Shown one piece after another: positions 32,570 through 43,867 of a stretch of DNA of 64,000 nt; the stretch's first letter is position 1; each line of letters starts with the position of its first letter. Origin of the DNA: Bacillota bacterium (GTDB lineage: Bacteria; Bacillota; Clostridia; Christensenellales; Aristaeellaceae); NCBI GenBank assembly GCA_023398575.1, contig JAEWSC010000043.1, forward strand, positions 61,109-125,108, written 5' to 3'. The notes under the pieces were generated by a model. That model searched no databases. It worked only from the letters and a program-made list of their open reading frames with translations, and was not told the origin of the DNA. Both the position numbers and the translations under genes were made by a program.

Positions 32570-33997
32570 TCATACTTTATCCAGTTCACCTTGCAAAAGC
32601 TCTTGCAGTATAACCGGATTGGCTTTGCCTTGTGTGAGTGCCATGGCCTGGCCCATCAGCGCCTTGGCCATGGTCAGTTTGCCTTTTTTATACCCCTCCA
32701 GCATGGCGGGATTCTGTGCAAGGGCAGTCCGGACGACGGACAAAAGCGCCTCCGTATCACTTAATTGATACAAGCCCTGCTCTTTAACAATCCTCTCCGG
32801 GTCCTGATCCTTTTCCCACAATAGGCCCAATACTTTTTTGCCGGCGGATGAGTTAATCTGCCCTTCCTCCAACAAGTCTGCAAGCTTTGCCAGGTTTTTT
32901 GCCGAAATGGGAATATTCACACTTTCCGGGGGTAGAAGGCGAAAAATCTCCGTGATTAAAAGATTGCATAGGGTTACAGGAGCATGGGTGTTAGCTGCCG
33001 CCAATTGAAAATAGTCGGCGATTTCCTTTTGCCCGGTCAATTGCTCAGCAGCATAAGCGGAAAGGCCAAAGTCCCGCATATAGGCCGCCTTGCGCTCATC
33101 CGGCAGGGCAGGTATTGCCGCACGCAAGCCTTCAATTGTATCCAATGAAGTCTCAATGGGCATCAAATCAGGGTCAGGGAAATAGCGGTAGTCATTGGCG
33201 TCTTCCTTTTTGCGCATCGAATAGGTCTGCCCTGTGGCCTGATCAAAACGGCGGGTTTCCTGTATGATCTTTTCGCCCTTCTCCACCGCCTCCACCTGGC
33301 GGATGTATTCCTGCTCGATGGCCTTTGCAACCGACTGGAAGGAGTTGAGGTTCTTCATTTCCGTGCGGGTACCAAGGGTAGTGTCTCCCTTTTTGCGTAC
33401 AGAAAGGTTCACGTCGCAACGCAAGGAGCCCTCATTCATTTTGCAGTCTGAAATGCCGGTATAAGAAATGACAGCCTTGAGCTTTTGCAAATAGGCAGCC
33501 GCCTCCTTGGCAGAGCGGATGTCCGGCTCGGAGACGATTTCGATCAGCGGCACGCCGCAGCGGTTGCAATCCACCAACGTTCCCTTTTTATCATCGTGGA
33601 TCAGCTTGCCGGCATCTTCCTCAATGTGGATGCGGGTGATGCCGATCGTCTTTTGTCCATCCTGCGTTTCAATGGTCAAATGGCCGTGATGGCACAGCGG
33701 CAAGTCGTACTGCGAAATTTGATATGCCTTGGGCAGGTCGGGGTAGAAGTAGTTTTTTCTATCCTGCTTGGAATAAGGCTCAATTTGGCAGTTGGTAGCC
33801 AGGCCTGCTTTGATGGCATAGCTGATTACCTGACCATTGAGTACCGGCAGCGTGCCGGGCATGCCCATGCAAACGGGGCAGCACTGGGTGTTGGGAGCTG
33901 CTCCAAAATCCGTGGGGCAGGAACAGAAAATCTTCGACTTGGTTTTGAGTTCTACGTGCACTTCCAGGCCGATGACCATTTCATAATCTTTCAGCAT
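32570..33997 (-). CDS. gatB: Asp-tRNA(Asn)/Glu-tRNA(Gln) amidotransferase subunit GatB
   Basis: 475 residues. The kinase-like tRNA-binding subunit that phosphorylates and amidates mischarged Asp-tRNA(Asn) or Glu-tRNA(Gln) with ammonia channelled from GatA. Typical segments: VIGLEVHVELKTKSKIFC, two zinc cysteine pairs in FCSCPTDFGAAPNTQCCPVCMG, RIHIEEDAGKL, and the YqeY-like C-terminal tail. The start overlaps the gatA stop by one base (TAATG). Third gene of the T-box operon. Confidence 0.97.
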   Translation of the reverse strand: MLKDYEMVIGLEVHVELKTKSKIFCSCPTDFGAAPNTQCCPVCMGMPGTLPVLNGQVISYAIKAGLATNCQIEPYSKQDRKNYFYPDLPKAYQISQYDLPLCHHGHLTIETQDGQKTIGITRIHIEEDAGKLIHDDKKGTLVDCNRCGVPLIEIVSEPDIRSAKEAAAYLQKLKAVISYTGISDCKMNEGSLRCDVNLSVRKKGDTTLGTRTEMKNLNSFQSVAKAIEQEYIRQVEAVEKGEKIIQETRRFDQATGQTYSMRKKEDANDYRYFPDPDLMPIETSLDTIEGLRAAIPALPDERKAAYMRDFGLSAYAAEQLTGQKEIADYFQLAAANTHAPVTLCNLLITEIFRLLPPESVNIPISAKNLAKLADLLEEGQINSSAGKKVLGLLWEKDQDPERIVKEQGLYQLSDTEALLSVVRTALAQNPAMLEGYKKGKLTMAKALMGQAMALTQGKANPVILQELLQGELDKV

Positions 33998-35460
33998 TAG
34001 AATAGCACCTCCTTGAAGGCGTGACGGTTCGCCTGCTCGTAAGCGTGTGCAATGCGGTACAAAAGCGGCTCAGAGAAAGGCCGGCCGGTCAGCTGCATGC
34101 CGATAGGCAAGTTCTGCTCATCCATCCCGCAGGGAACGGAGAGGGCAGGCAAGCCGGCAATGCTCACAGGTACGGTATAAATATCGCCCAGGTACATTTC
34201 CAGGGGGTTTTGCGTTTTTTCCCTGATTTTGTAGGCCGTGGTAGGGGCCACAGGAGAAAGCACCGCCTGGCAGGTGGCAAAAATATTCGAATATTCTTCC
34301 ATGATCTTGGTACGCACCTGCAGCGCCTTTTTGTAGTAGGCATCAAAGTACCCAGCGCTTAAGGTAAAGGTGCCCAGCATAATACGGCGCTTGACCTCAG
34401 GACCAAAGCCCTGGCTACGGGTCTTTACGTACAGGTCGTTTAAATCTTCGTACTCCTCCGCCCGGTATCCGTAACGAATGCCGTCAAACCGTGCAAGATT
34501 GGAGGAGGCTTCGGCGGAAGAAATAACGTAATAGGCAGGCAGGGCATACTTGAGCGTGGGCAGAGAAACGTCTATAATTTCCGCGCCTTGGGCTGCGTAC
34601 CACTTTGCGGCTTTTTCCACCGCGGCTTTGACGGAGGCATGCAAGCCCTCCCCAAAGAACTCCCGGGGCATGGCAATGCGCAGTCCCTTGACGCTTTGGT
34701 TCAGCTCACTTGTGTAGTCAGGGGTTTCGCGGCTGACAGATGTGGAATCCTTGGGGTCGTGACCGCATAAAGCATTCAAAACCCAAGCAGAATCCTCCAC
34801 CGTTTTGGTCAGCGGACCAATTTGATCCAGTGAGGAAGCAAAGGCGATGAGGCCATACCGGGAGACAGCGCCGTAGGTGGGTTTCATGCCCACCACCCCG
34901 CAAAAGGAGGCCGGCTGGCGGATGGAGCCACCGGTGTCGGAGCCCAGGGTAAAGGGCGCTTCACAAGCAGCTACAGCCGCCGCCGCTCCGCCGGAGGAGC
35001 CGCCAGGCACACAGCTTGTATCCCGCGGGTTGCGGGTGACTTTTACACTGGAATTTTCAGTGCTGGAGCCCATGGCGAATTCATCCATGTTCAATTTGCC
35101 TAGCAGCGTGCACCCAGCATCCGAAAGCTTTTGATAGGCGGTGGCATTATAGGGGGGCGTGAAGTTTTCCAGCATACGGCTGGCGCAGGTGGTTTTGATT
35201 CCCTTGGTGCAAATATTGTCTTTGATTCCCATAGGCACACCGGATAGAGGCGGCAAAGCTTCTCCCGCCATCCTGCGCCGGTCAATATCCTCGGCTGCCT
35301 TCAACGCTTCCTCATGGGTGATGGTAAGGTATGCGCCAATTTGGGGCTCCGCCTTTTCGATATGGCCCAAGTAGGCAACTGCCGCCTCTTTGGCAGAGAT
35401 GGCTTTTGACTGGAGCTTTTGAGATAGTTCTTTAACACTTAGGCGTATAATGTCACTCAT
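33997..35460 (-). CDS. gatA: Asp-tRNA(Asn)/Glu-tRNA(Gln) amidotransferase subunit GatA
   Basis: 487-residue amidase-signature glutaminase subunit. The Ser-cisSer-Lys triad is visible in GIKDNICTKG (Lys), PGGSSGGAAAAVA (cis-Ser) and LGSDTGGSIRQPA (nucleophile Ser). It begins 10 bases after the aspS-gatC stop and overlaps gatB, so the three transamidosome components form one operon. Confidence 0.97.
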   Translation of the reverse strand: MSDIIRLSVKELSQKLQSKAISAKEAAVAYLGHIEKAEPQIGAYLTITHEEALKAAEDIDRRRMAGEALPPLSGVPMGIKDNICTKGIKTTCASRMLENFTPPYNATAYQKLSDAGCTLLGKLNMDEFAMGSSTENSSVKVTRNPRDTSCVPGGSSGGAAAAVAACEAPFTLGSDTGGSIRQPASFCGVVGMKPTYGAVSRYGLIAFASSLDQIGPLTKTVEDSAWVLNALCGHDPKDSTSVSRETPDYTSELNQSVKGLRIAMPREFFGEGLHASVKAAVEKAAKWYAAQGAEIIDVSLPTLKYALPAYYVISSAEASSNLARFDGIRYGYRAEEYEDLNDLYVKTRSQGFGPEVKRRIMLGTFTLSAGYFDAYYKKALQVRTKIMEEYSNIFATCQAVLSPVAPTTAYKIREKTQNPLEMYLGDIYTVPVSIAGLPALSVPCGMDEQNLPIGMQLTGRPFSEPLLYRIAHAYEQANRHAFKEVLF

Positions 35461-35470
35461 TTATGCCTCC

Positions 35471-37549
<2,079 letters not shown>

Positions 37550-37599
37550 AGCTGTATCCTCCCCTTGGCATCCTTGCCTTATTACTTTGTCTGCATTTG

Positions 37600-37900
37600 G
37601 GTATAAAAAAACATCCTTCCTCCCTGCTCGGGACGAAAGATGTGATATCTTGCGCGGTGCCACCCCACTGGACCTATAGTCCACTCACCAGCAACGGGCA
37701 GACTATGCCGATTGCCTCCGGCGAAAACGGGCCGGTCCCGTCCAAGTCTACTCGGCTGATGCCTTTCGGTTGGCTGCTCAAGGCTGTTCTTCCCCGAAAG
37801 CTCCGTGCCACCCTTTCACCTTGCGGTGGCTCTCTGAAACGAAGAAATTCCGGCTACTCTTCCTATCATCGCAATGAAGCGAAGCGCTTCTATAAGATTT
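37600..37900 (-). promoter_or_regulatory. T-box riboswitch controlling aspS-gatC/gatA/gatB
   Basis: Minus-strand leader beginning GATGATAGGAAGAGTAG, with an AGAGAGCC distal-loop region and the diagnostic T-box GGGGTGGCACCGCG at 37666-37653. A terminator follows: stem ACATCTTTC/GAAGGATGT (37643-37611) and seven T. GAC triplets in the 3' side of stem I fit an aspartate specifier, but I cannot fix the specifier position by eye. It should induce the operon when uncharged tRNA(Asp) accumulates. Confidence 0.9.
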
Positions 37901-37906
37901 GAGGGT

Positions 37907-37935
37907 ATTATAACCGCAAACAAAAGGGATGTCAA
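37907..37935 (-). promoter_or_regulatory. Promoter of the T-box/aspS operon
   Basis: Perfect consensus: TTGACA (37935-37930), 17-base spacer, TATAAT (37912-37907). Transcription starts near 37900, at the T-box 5' end. Confidence 0.92.
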
Positions 37936-37986
37936 CGGGAAGTCTTTCAAAAAACACCATTCGTACAACAAAACTGCCAATTGCTA

Positions 37987-38436
37987 TTATAACGTGTTTT
38001 CATGCAGGCTGGAAAAAAGCGCTTTCAGTGATGTCTCAAACGCCTCGTCCTGCGCACTGTCCCGTTTTTTCGGCCCATGCACCCTGCCGCCGGCCCGCAG
38101 GCGCTTTTTTGTTTCGTGCCGTTGATTGAGCAGCGGCAGAATATTTTCATCTGTAAAAAGCAGCCCATCCTGCCGAATCACATAAGCACCCTTGGCCAGG
38201 CACATGGCTGCCAAGCCATAATCCTGTGTAATGACCGCGTCACCCCTTGAAAGGCGGTTCAGCAGCGCAAAATCAACGCTGTCGGCCCCGCGCATAACGG
38301 TAATCACCTGCACGTCATCTCTTGCAAACGCGTGTGCGTCATCGCAAAAAAGAGTCACGGGTACATGGTACCCTTTAGCGGTTTTGATCGCTATATCTGT
38401 CACGGGGCAGGCGTCTGCGTCAATAAGCAGGTTCAT
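37987..38436 (-). CDS. DUF188 (YaiI/YqxD) family protein
   Basis: 149 residues of the UPF0178/DUF188 family, a PIN-like fold of unknown function. Characteristic motifs: LLIDADACPV at the start, DDAHAF, GADSVDFALLNRLSRGDAVITQDYGLA. The aspartates resemble a nuclease metal site, but no activity is established. The C-terminal tail is basic. The ATG at 38436 has GGAGGTG upstream; a longer frame to 38487 overlaps the divergent ATPase leader. The two genes are divergent with a short shared region. Confidence 0.9.
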   Translation of the reverse strand: MNLLIDADACPVTDIAIKTAKGYHVPVTLFCDDAHAFARDDVQVITVMRGADSVDFALLNRLSRGDAVITQDYGLAAMCLAKGAYVIRQDGLLFTDENILPLLNQRHETKKRLRAGGRVHGPKKRDSAQDEAFETSLKALFSSLHENTL

Positions 38437-38488
38437 TTGTGTTGCACCTCCTGCATAGAATGTCCCATCAAGGAAAGGAGCGTACAAA

Positions 38489-39574
38489 ATGGACGATACG
38501 CGCCATTATTTTCCCGGCGGCAATACAAGCCAAGGGTTTTACAGCCGGTTTGCCTATATTCTGCCCCAAAATCAGGTTTGCCGCAAGATCATTTTAAAGG
38601 GAGGACCGGGTGTTGGCAAAAGCACACTGATGCGCAGGGTGGCGGAACACCTGAACGAACAAGGCCGACAGGTAGAAATGTTCCACTGCTCCAGCGACCC
38701 CGACAGCCTGGATGGCATCGCAGCACCAAGCCTTGGCTTTGCACTGATCGACGGAACGGCGCCCCACATGATGGACCCTGTTATGCCCGGCGCGGAGGAT
38801 GGCATTCTGAACCTGGGCGAATGCCTGGATGAAGAGATGCTTTCAAAAAGCCGCCGGCCCATAAGGGATGCCATGGAGGAAATCGCCAGGTGTTTTTTAC
38901 GGGTTTACGATTATCTTGGCGCGGCAGCACCGCTTTTGTACGGCAGCACAAGGGAATGGCGGGAGAAGATTGCACCAGGTGCAGTCGACGCACTGGTCAG
39001 AAGCCTTTCGGAAAGGTGGCTGCCAAACGGGGACGGGGAGGCCTTGGAGCGCCAGTTGTTTGCGGAAGCTTTTACGCCAAGAGGCTACCTTTCCTTTTTG
39101 CCGACTCTTCTATATGAAAAGGTGGTTTGCCTTGCCTTGCCCTGGGGGCTTTCAGCAAACAGTTTGCTTTCAAAGCTTCGGGATATGGCACTGAGCCGCG
39201 GCCTTAAGGTGCTATCGCTGTATAATCCGTTGCTGCCGGGGGAATTGAACCACATCAACCTGCCAAGCCTATCGCTTAGTATTGTAACAGGTCCCGTAGA
39301 TCAGCCGGCAGAAACAATAAACCTGCAGGAAGCTCTGTCACTGCACCAAGGACTGAGCCGGGAGCAGGTGTTTAACCGCAACGCCCATGAGCTGTTATTG
39401 CAGCGGGCAGTAGAAAGCCTAAAGGAGGCCAAAGCCCGTCATGATGAGCTGGAGAAATTCTACACCGCCGCCATGGATTTTTCTAAATGGGAAAAAGCAT
39501 TCAAAAGCGTCATCGATATGGTGGATACGCTGAACGCGCAAGAGCATACACCTTCCATGGTGGATGACAATTAG
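38489..39574 (+). CDS. P-loop ATPase/nucleotide-kinase-like protein (PRK06851-type)
   Basis: 361 residues. The N-terminus has an FPGGNTSQGF motif followed by Walker A GGPGVGKSTLMRRV (about 39-52). A mid-region HCSSDPDSLDG and a second half with weak similarity to the first follow, as in PRK06851-like proteins of spore-formers. The function of the family is not established; it resembles a kinase or chaperone-type ATPase. RBS AAAGGAG. It is monocistronic, ending at a strong terminator. Confidence 0.75.
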   Translation: MDDTRHYFPGGNTSQGFYSRFAYILPQNQVCRKIILKGGPGVGKSTLMRRVAEHLNEQGRQVEMFHCSSDPDSLDGIAAPSLGFALIDGTAPHMMDPVMPGAEDGILNLGECLDEEMLSKSRRPIRDAMEEIARCFLRVYDYLGAAAPLLYGSTREWREKIAPGAVDALVRSLSERWLPNGDGEALERQLFAEAFTPRGYLSFLPTLLYEKVVCLALPWGLSANSLLSKLRDMALSRGLKVLSLYNPLLPGELNHINLPSLSLSIVTGPVDQPAETINLQEALSLHQGLSREQVFNRNAHELLLQRAVESLKEAKARHDELEKFYTAAMDFSKWEKAFKSVIDMVDTLNAQEHTPSMVDDN

Positions 39575-39579
39575 CATCG

Positions 39580-39604
39580 AAAAAGGACCCTCCCGGTCCT
39601 TTTT
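39580..39604. terminator. Bidirectional terminator
   Basis: Stem AAAAAGGACC/GGTCCTTTTT with a five-base loop, usable from both sides; it separates the ATPase from the convergent ybaK. Confidence 0.9.
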
Positions 39605-39609
39605 GAATG

Positions 39610-40092
39610 CTATTCTTTTATGAGCCTTCCGGTATGGGCGTGCAGATAATCAATGAGCGCACGCGGATATAGCACCATTTGCAAGCCCCGGACCCCGGCG
39701 CTAACGGCGATTTCACTGTGAGAAAGAGCAGACGCATCTATATAGGTGGGGTAGAGCTTTTTCATGCCCACAGGAGAACATCCACCGCGTATGTAACCGG
39801 TCAAGGCCAGCAGATCATTCACATGGATCAAATCCGCTTTTTTATCCTGCATATGGGTGGCAGCTGCTTTTAGATCCAGCTCTTTATTGACAGGGATCAC
39901 AAATACCGCGTAGCCCTTGCGCTCACCCTTTATCACCAGTGTCTTAAATACAGCCGATGGGTCCATGCCGATTTTCCCCGCAACCAGCTCGCCGTCAAAC
40001 AATCCCTCTTCCCACGCATAGGAGAGGGTGCGGTACGACACTTTTGCTCCATCCAATAAGCGCAAGGCGTTTGTCTTCAGGCTTACTGCCAT
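39610..40092 (-). CDS. ybaK: YbaK-type Cys-tRNA(Pro)/Cys-tRNA(Cys) deacylase
   Basis: 160 residues of the YbaK/EbsC trans-editing family, which hydrolyse mis-aminoacylated tRNA. Visible motifs: VFKTLVIKGERKGYAVFVIP, the catalytic-lysine region, and TGYIRGGCSPVGMKKLYPTY, the family hallmark. It is followed in the same orientation by luxS upstream with 26 bases between, so the two may share a transcript. Confidence 0.92.
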   Translation of the reverse strand: MAVSLKTNALRLLDGAKVSYRTLSYAWEEGLFDGELVAGKIGMDPSAVFKTLVIKGERKGYAVFVIPVNKELDLKAAATHMQDKKADLIHVNDLLALTGYIRGGCSPVGMKKLYPTYIDASALSHSEIAVSAGVRGLQMVLYPRALIDYLHAHTGRLIKE

Positions 40093-40118
40093 GTTTGCTT
40101 CCTCTTATATCTATCTGC

Positions 40119-40580
40119 TTAATCAGGATAGGCCATTTTTTCTTCCGACCAATTGGACAAAACAACTTCATAAGCAGCCGCATCTTTTTTTGCCTGCCAA
40201 AGATCATGATCCAGGTAATTTCCGCACTCGATTTTTTTCGCGCCGGGGATTTCCCCCTCAAAGCGGCTGATAAAAGCGAAGGTTTCTTGAAGCAGCGCCA
40301 AAGATTCCCTTTTCGTCATGCTGTCACGGGTCAAAAAGTAAAAGCCCGTACGGCAGCCCATAGGCCCAACATACACAATCTGCGGCGAATACTTGGAATT
40401 GCGCACATAGGTGGCAAACAAATGCTCTATGGTATGCGCAGAACCTGTGGAAAGGTATTCTCCGTTATTGGGATAACGCATGCGCAGGTCATAGGTAACG
40501 ACATCGCCGTCTATCCGGGAGACATACAATCCTGGCGTCAGCGTATCATGGTTGATGGTGAAGCTCGCAATTTTTTGCAT
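40119..40580 (-). CDS. luxS: S-ribosylhomocysteine lyase LuxS
   Basis: 153 residues. Cleaves S-ribosylhomocysteine to homocysteine and DPD, the precursor of autoinducer-2. Metal-binding HTIEH (49-53) and the third ligand Cys in KIECGNYLDHDLW are present, with the catalytic Cys76 in VGPMGCRTGFY. It connects to the methionine genes by recycling homocysteine. No pfs gene is nearby. The ATG at 40580 follows GGGAGGG; the longer frame to 40706 is not conserved. Confidence 0.96.
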   Translation of the reverse strand: MQKIASFTINHDTLTPGLYVSRIDGDVVTYDLRMRYPNNGEYLSTGSAHTIEHLFATYVRNSKYSPQIVYVGPMGCRTGFYFLTRDSMTKRESLALLQETFAFISRFEGEIPGAKKIECGNYLDHDLWQAKKDAAAYEVVLSNWSEEKMAYPD

Positions 40581-40678
40581 AAAAAACCCTCCCTGTATAC
40601 CGCCGATTATATCGCTGCGCCATCCATCCGTCAAGGCAAGCGAAATGTGCGCAGTGCAAGGAAAACAGGGTGTTTCCC

Positions 40679-40707
40679 TTGCAGAATTTGTAACAAGGAT
40701 GTACACT
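40679..40707 (+). promoter_or_regulatory. Probable promoter of the nitroreductase gene
   Basis: TTGCAG (40679-40684), 17-base spacer, TACACT (40702-40707), about 35 bases before the gene. Confidence 0.55.
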
Positions 40708-40741
40708 ATACGATAAGTAGTATAAGGTGGGAGGGAAGACC

Positions 40742-41527
40742 ATGCCGGAGAAATGGCGGTTCAACGGGTTCTATACCGTCGCACAACTAACGCGCTGGCG
40801 GGAGCAGATATCAAAACGGGTATCCTGCCGAAACTTTTCCGGCGTACCCAGCGTATCTCAGTGGACGACCCTCTCTTACGCGGCGGCCAGGCTGTGCCTG
40901 CCAGGGGTCCGTATTCTACTGGCTGCCTGTGACGAGTCTTTTTTTACACCGATCATCTTAAATTATGGCCGCATCAAAGGGGCTACACGGTTTGCCGCGG
41001 TGGTAGCCGATACGGCCGTTCAACAGCATATGACGCACGCCGGTATAAGCGGCGAGGCTTTTGTACTGGAGGCTGCTGCCTGCGGCGTTTCTACCTGCTG
41101 GGTGGCCGGCACTTACCGCAAAAAGGAAAGCCCTGTCCAATTGTACCCCGGCGAGGTGCTGGCAGCGGTAATCCCTATTGGTCTTACAGCACAAGTGACT
41201 GAAATGCCTGCGCAAAGAAAACGCAAGCCGCTCAAATGGTACATGGAGGGTGGCGGTTCCGGCTGGCCGGAGGAAGCGGTGAAAGCCGCCGAGGCGGTGA
41301 GAGAGGCTCCTTCCGCCATGAACCTTCAGCCGTGGAAACTGCGCTGCGGCAGCCAATCCATCTCCCTGATGGCATCTCCCAACAGTGTGGACACCGGCAT
41401 AGCGCTTTTGCATATGGAAGCAGCACTATGCAATGTAAAACGGCAATGGGTGCTGGATGAGGGCGGAAGGCAGCCTGCCGCCAGAGTACAGATCGCTGAG
41501 CCGGAGGAACATCACCAAGCGAAATAG
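40742..41527 (+). CDS. Nitroreductase-family protein (TM1586-like)
   Basis: 261 residues. The layout (ISKRVSCRNFSG at the start, EAAACGVSTCWVAGTY in the middle, then VREAPSAMNLQPWKLR near the C-terminus) matches the TM1586-type nitroreductase subgroup, in which two half-domains form the FMN site in one chain. Likely an FMN oxidoreductase of unknown substrate. RBS GGGAGGG. It is nine bases upstream of rarA and probably co-transcribed. Confidence 0.8.
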   Translation: MPEKWRFNGFYTVAQLTRWREQISKRVSCRNFSGVPSVSQWTTLSYAAARLCLPGVRILLAACDESFFTPIILNYGRIKGATRFAAVVADTAVQQHMTHAGISGEAFVLEAAACGVSTCWVAGTYRKKESPVQLYPGEVLAAVIPIGLTAQVTEMPAQRKRKPLKWYMEGGGSGWPEEAVKAAEAVREAPSAMNLQPWKLRCGSQSISLMASPNSVDTGIALLHMEAALCNVKRQWVLDEGGRQPAARVQIAEPEEHHQAK

Positions 41528-41536
41528 GAGCAATGC

Positions 41537-42850
41537 ATGCAGCCGTTTTTTGGAACAGGGCAGCCGATGCTGCCGCCCCTGGCAGACAGAATGCGCCCAA
41601 GAACCTTATCAGAATTTATCGGGCAAGCCCATCTGGTCGGTCCTGGCCGACTTTTACGGCGGGCCATTGAAGCAGACCGCCTGACCTCCAGCATATTTTA
41701 TGGCCCGCCTGGCTGTGGCAAGACGACGCTGGCCGCCATTGTGGCCGGGGCCACCAAAGCTGCTTTTGTACAAATGAATGCCGTCACTTCCGGCGTTGCA
41801 GATGTCAGGGAGGTTTTAAAAGCCGCCAGCGAGCGGCAATCACGCCAGGGCCAAGCCACGTATCTATTGCTGGATGAGTGCCACCGCTGGAGCAAGTCCC
41901 AGTCTGACAGCATCCTTCCCGCCATTGAGCGGGGAATCATCCGCTTTATCGGCAGTACCACGGAAAATCCCATGATCGCCATGACGCCAGCCATCGTCAG
42001 CCGGTGCCGGGTGTTTCAATTCTTTCCATTAACAAAGAGTGATGTTGTCGCCGCACTTCGGGCCGCCATCCTTGATCCTCAGCGGGGATACGGGGATAGA
42101 GCATTGGAAATTACAGATGAAGCCTTGTCTCACTGGGCTCAAGTGGCCGGCGGCGATGTGCGGGCCGCCTTAAACGCGCTGGAGCTTGCGGTGTTGACCA
42201 CCCCGGCGGATGAGAACGGTATGCAGCATATCGACCTTTTGGTGGCAGAGGAAAGCATACAAAAACCCATGCTCCGCTGCGATGAAAGCCTGTACTACGA
42301 CATGCTCAGCGCCTTTTGCAAAAGCCTGCGGGGCTCTGACAGCGATGCGGCGCTGGCTTGGTTCACAAGGCTTGATTACGCCGGTGTAGACCCCAGGCTT
42401 ATTGCCAGGCGCATCATTGCCCACGCCAGCGAGGATGTGGGGCTTGCCAACCCCATTGCCATGCTGCAAGCAGCGGCCGCCATGCAGGCGGTGCAGACGG
42501 TGGGCATGCCGGAGGCCAGGCTGCCACTGGCCCAGGCCATTATCGCCATCTGCGAAAGCCCCAAGTCCAACAGCGTGGCCATGGCCATCGACGCTGCAGC
42601 CGCCGATGCAGGCAAAGGCGGCTTTGGCCCTGTACCCGTGCACCTCCGGGATACCCACTACAAAGGGGCGGACCGGTTAGGCAGCGGCGAAGGCTATAAG
42701 TACCCCCATGACTTTCCCGGACATTATGTAAAGCAGGAATACATGCCCCCAGAGGTGAAGGGCAGGGTGTACTACCAGCCCAGCGACCAGGGGCATGAAG
42801 AAAAAATACGTCAAAATAAAGCGCAAAGAGATAAGGATGGCCGGTCATGA
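41537..42850 (+). CDS. rarA: Replication-associated recombination protein RarA (MgsA)
   Basis: 437-residue AAA+ ATPase of the clamp-loader family that acts at stalled replication forks. Walker A GPPGCGKTT (56-64), Walker B LLLDECHRW, sensor-1 GSTTENPMIAMTPAIVSRC, followed by the RarA C-terminal tetramerisation domain with YKYPHDFPGHYVKQEY. The stop overlaps the next gene start as ATGA. Confidence 0.95.
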   Translation: MQPFFGTGQPMLPPLADRMRPRTLSEFIGQAHLVGPGRLLRRAIEADRLTSSIFYGPPGCGKTTLAAIVAGATKAAFVQMNAVTSGVADVREVLKAASERQSRQGQATYLLLDECHRWSKSQSDSILPAIERGIIRFIGSTTENPMIAMTPAIVSRCRVFQFFPLTKSDVVAALRAAILDPQRGYGDRALEITDEALSHWAQVAGGDVRAALNALELAVLTTPADENGMQHIDLLVAEESIQKPMLRCDESLYYDMLSAFCKSLRGSDSDAALAWFTRLDYAGVDPRLIARRIIAHASEDVGLANPIAMLQAAAAMQAVQTVGMPEARLPLAQAIIAICESPKSNSVAMAIDAAAADAGKGGFGPVPVHLRDTHYKGADRLGSGEGYKYPHDFPGHYVKQEYMPPEVKGRVYYQPSDQGHEEKIRQNKAQRDKDGRS

Positions 42851-43722
42851 AAAAGCAGGTGGATATCCGCAAGGCGGTGGTATATTCCGTGGTCATCAAC
42901 GGCGTGCAAATCGCCGCTGTAATGGCTATTGCTTTGTATCTGCTTTTCACCAATGGTCAGGTGCTTCATGTGTCCACCATCCGTATTGGTGTCACGATTG
43001 CTGCTTTGCTGGTTTGCTGGGGCGCAGTGGTGGATATCCGCGATGCGCTTAGCACCAGCAAAACGCTGGATAAGGCAACAGCCATGGAACAATCTGTTGT
43101 GGCATTGGAAGAACTGAATAACACGCTGCGCGCCCAGCGTCATGATTTTCTCAACCACCTGCAGGTGGTATACAGCCTGATGGAGATGAAGGAGTACAAG
43201 GAGTCGCAAGAGTATATTGAGCGGGTATATGGCGACATCCGTGCCGTTAGCCGAGTATTAAGTACAGCCAACCCCACTGTCAATGCCCTTTTAAAGGTAA
43301 AACTGGCCGCATGTGAAAAGCTGGGCGTGCAGGTAGAGCTTCATATTACAAGCGCATGGCGGGAGCTTTCTATACCGGGCTGGGAGATGTGCAAAATATT
43401 GGCCAATCTGATTGATAATGCCCTGGATGCCCTAAAAGGCACCAAAGAGCCCCGCCTGATTCTTACGTTGTCGGAAGACCTGAAAACCTTCCGCTTTGCG
43501 GTGGGAAATAATGGCCCTGATATTCCACCTGAGGACATTGGGCGTATTTTTCAAGCCGGCGTCACCACAAAATCCGAAGGTCATGGCATGGGTCTTTTTA
43601 TCGTGCGAAGCACCTTGAAGGAGCATGGCGGGGACATTGAAGTAAAAAGCGGCGGAGAGACGGTGTTTTCAGGTTGGCTTCCCAAAGAAATTCCTCCCGT
43701 AGGAGAAGCAACTTCTCTGTAA
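42847..43722 (+). CDS. Orphan sensor histidine kinase, Spo0B/CitA-type H-box
   Basis: 291 residues. Two N-terminal transmembrane helices (about 12-35 and 45-65) with little outside, then a coiled region and the H-box QRHDFLNHLQVVYSLMEM of the SpoOB_a type. The ATPase domain carries ILANLIDNALDALKG (N-box) and GHGMGLFIVRSTLKEHGG (G2). No response regulator is adjacent; spo0A lies 3.4 kb downstream in the opposite strand. In a spore-former lacking a full phosphorelay it could feed Spo0A, but that is conjecture. Coupled to rarA by a four-base overlap. Confidence 0.85.
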   Translation: MKKQVDIRKAVVYSVVINGVQIAAVMAIALYLLFTNGQVLHVSTIRIGVTIAALLVCWGAVVDIRDALSTSKTLDKATAMEQSVVALEELNNTLRAQRHDFLNHLQVVYSLMEMKEYKESQEYIERVYGDIRAVSRVLSTANPTVNALLKVKLAACEKLGVQVELHITSAWRELSIPGWEMCKILANLIDNALDALKGTKEPRLILTLSEDLKTFRFAVGNNGPDIPPEDIGRIFQAGVTTKSEGHGMGLFIVRSTLKEHGGDIEVKSGGETVFSGWLPKEIPPVGEATSL

Positions 43723-43758
43723 CATGCATTAAATGTGACGCAAAAAGCAAAAAATTTA

Positions 43759-43787
43759 TTGACACCTTAATAAAATTGTAATAATAT
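43759..43787 (+). promoter_or_regulatory. Promoter of the SH3-repeat protein gene
   Basis: TTGACA (43759-43764), 17-base spacer, TAATAT (43782-43787), giving a leader of about 75 bases. Confidence 0.8.
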
Positions 43788-43867
43788 AAGGACGTGATTG
43801 GAAGAATAGAGGATGCGAATGCCTTATCGATAAGTGCAGACGGATATCTAAGCCACGAGGTGAAAGC

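Noticed and set aside
39957..40790. 277-codon plus-strand frame over ybaK and luxS
   Set aside because: Antisense to two well-conserved genes; translation shows no family features.
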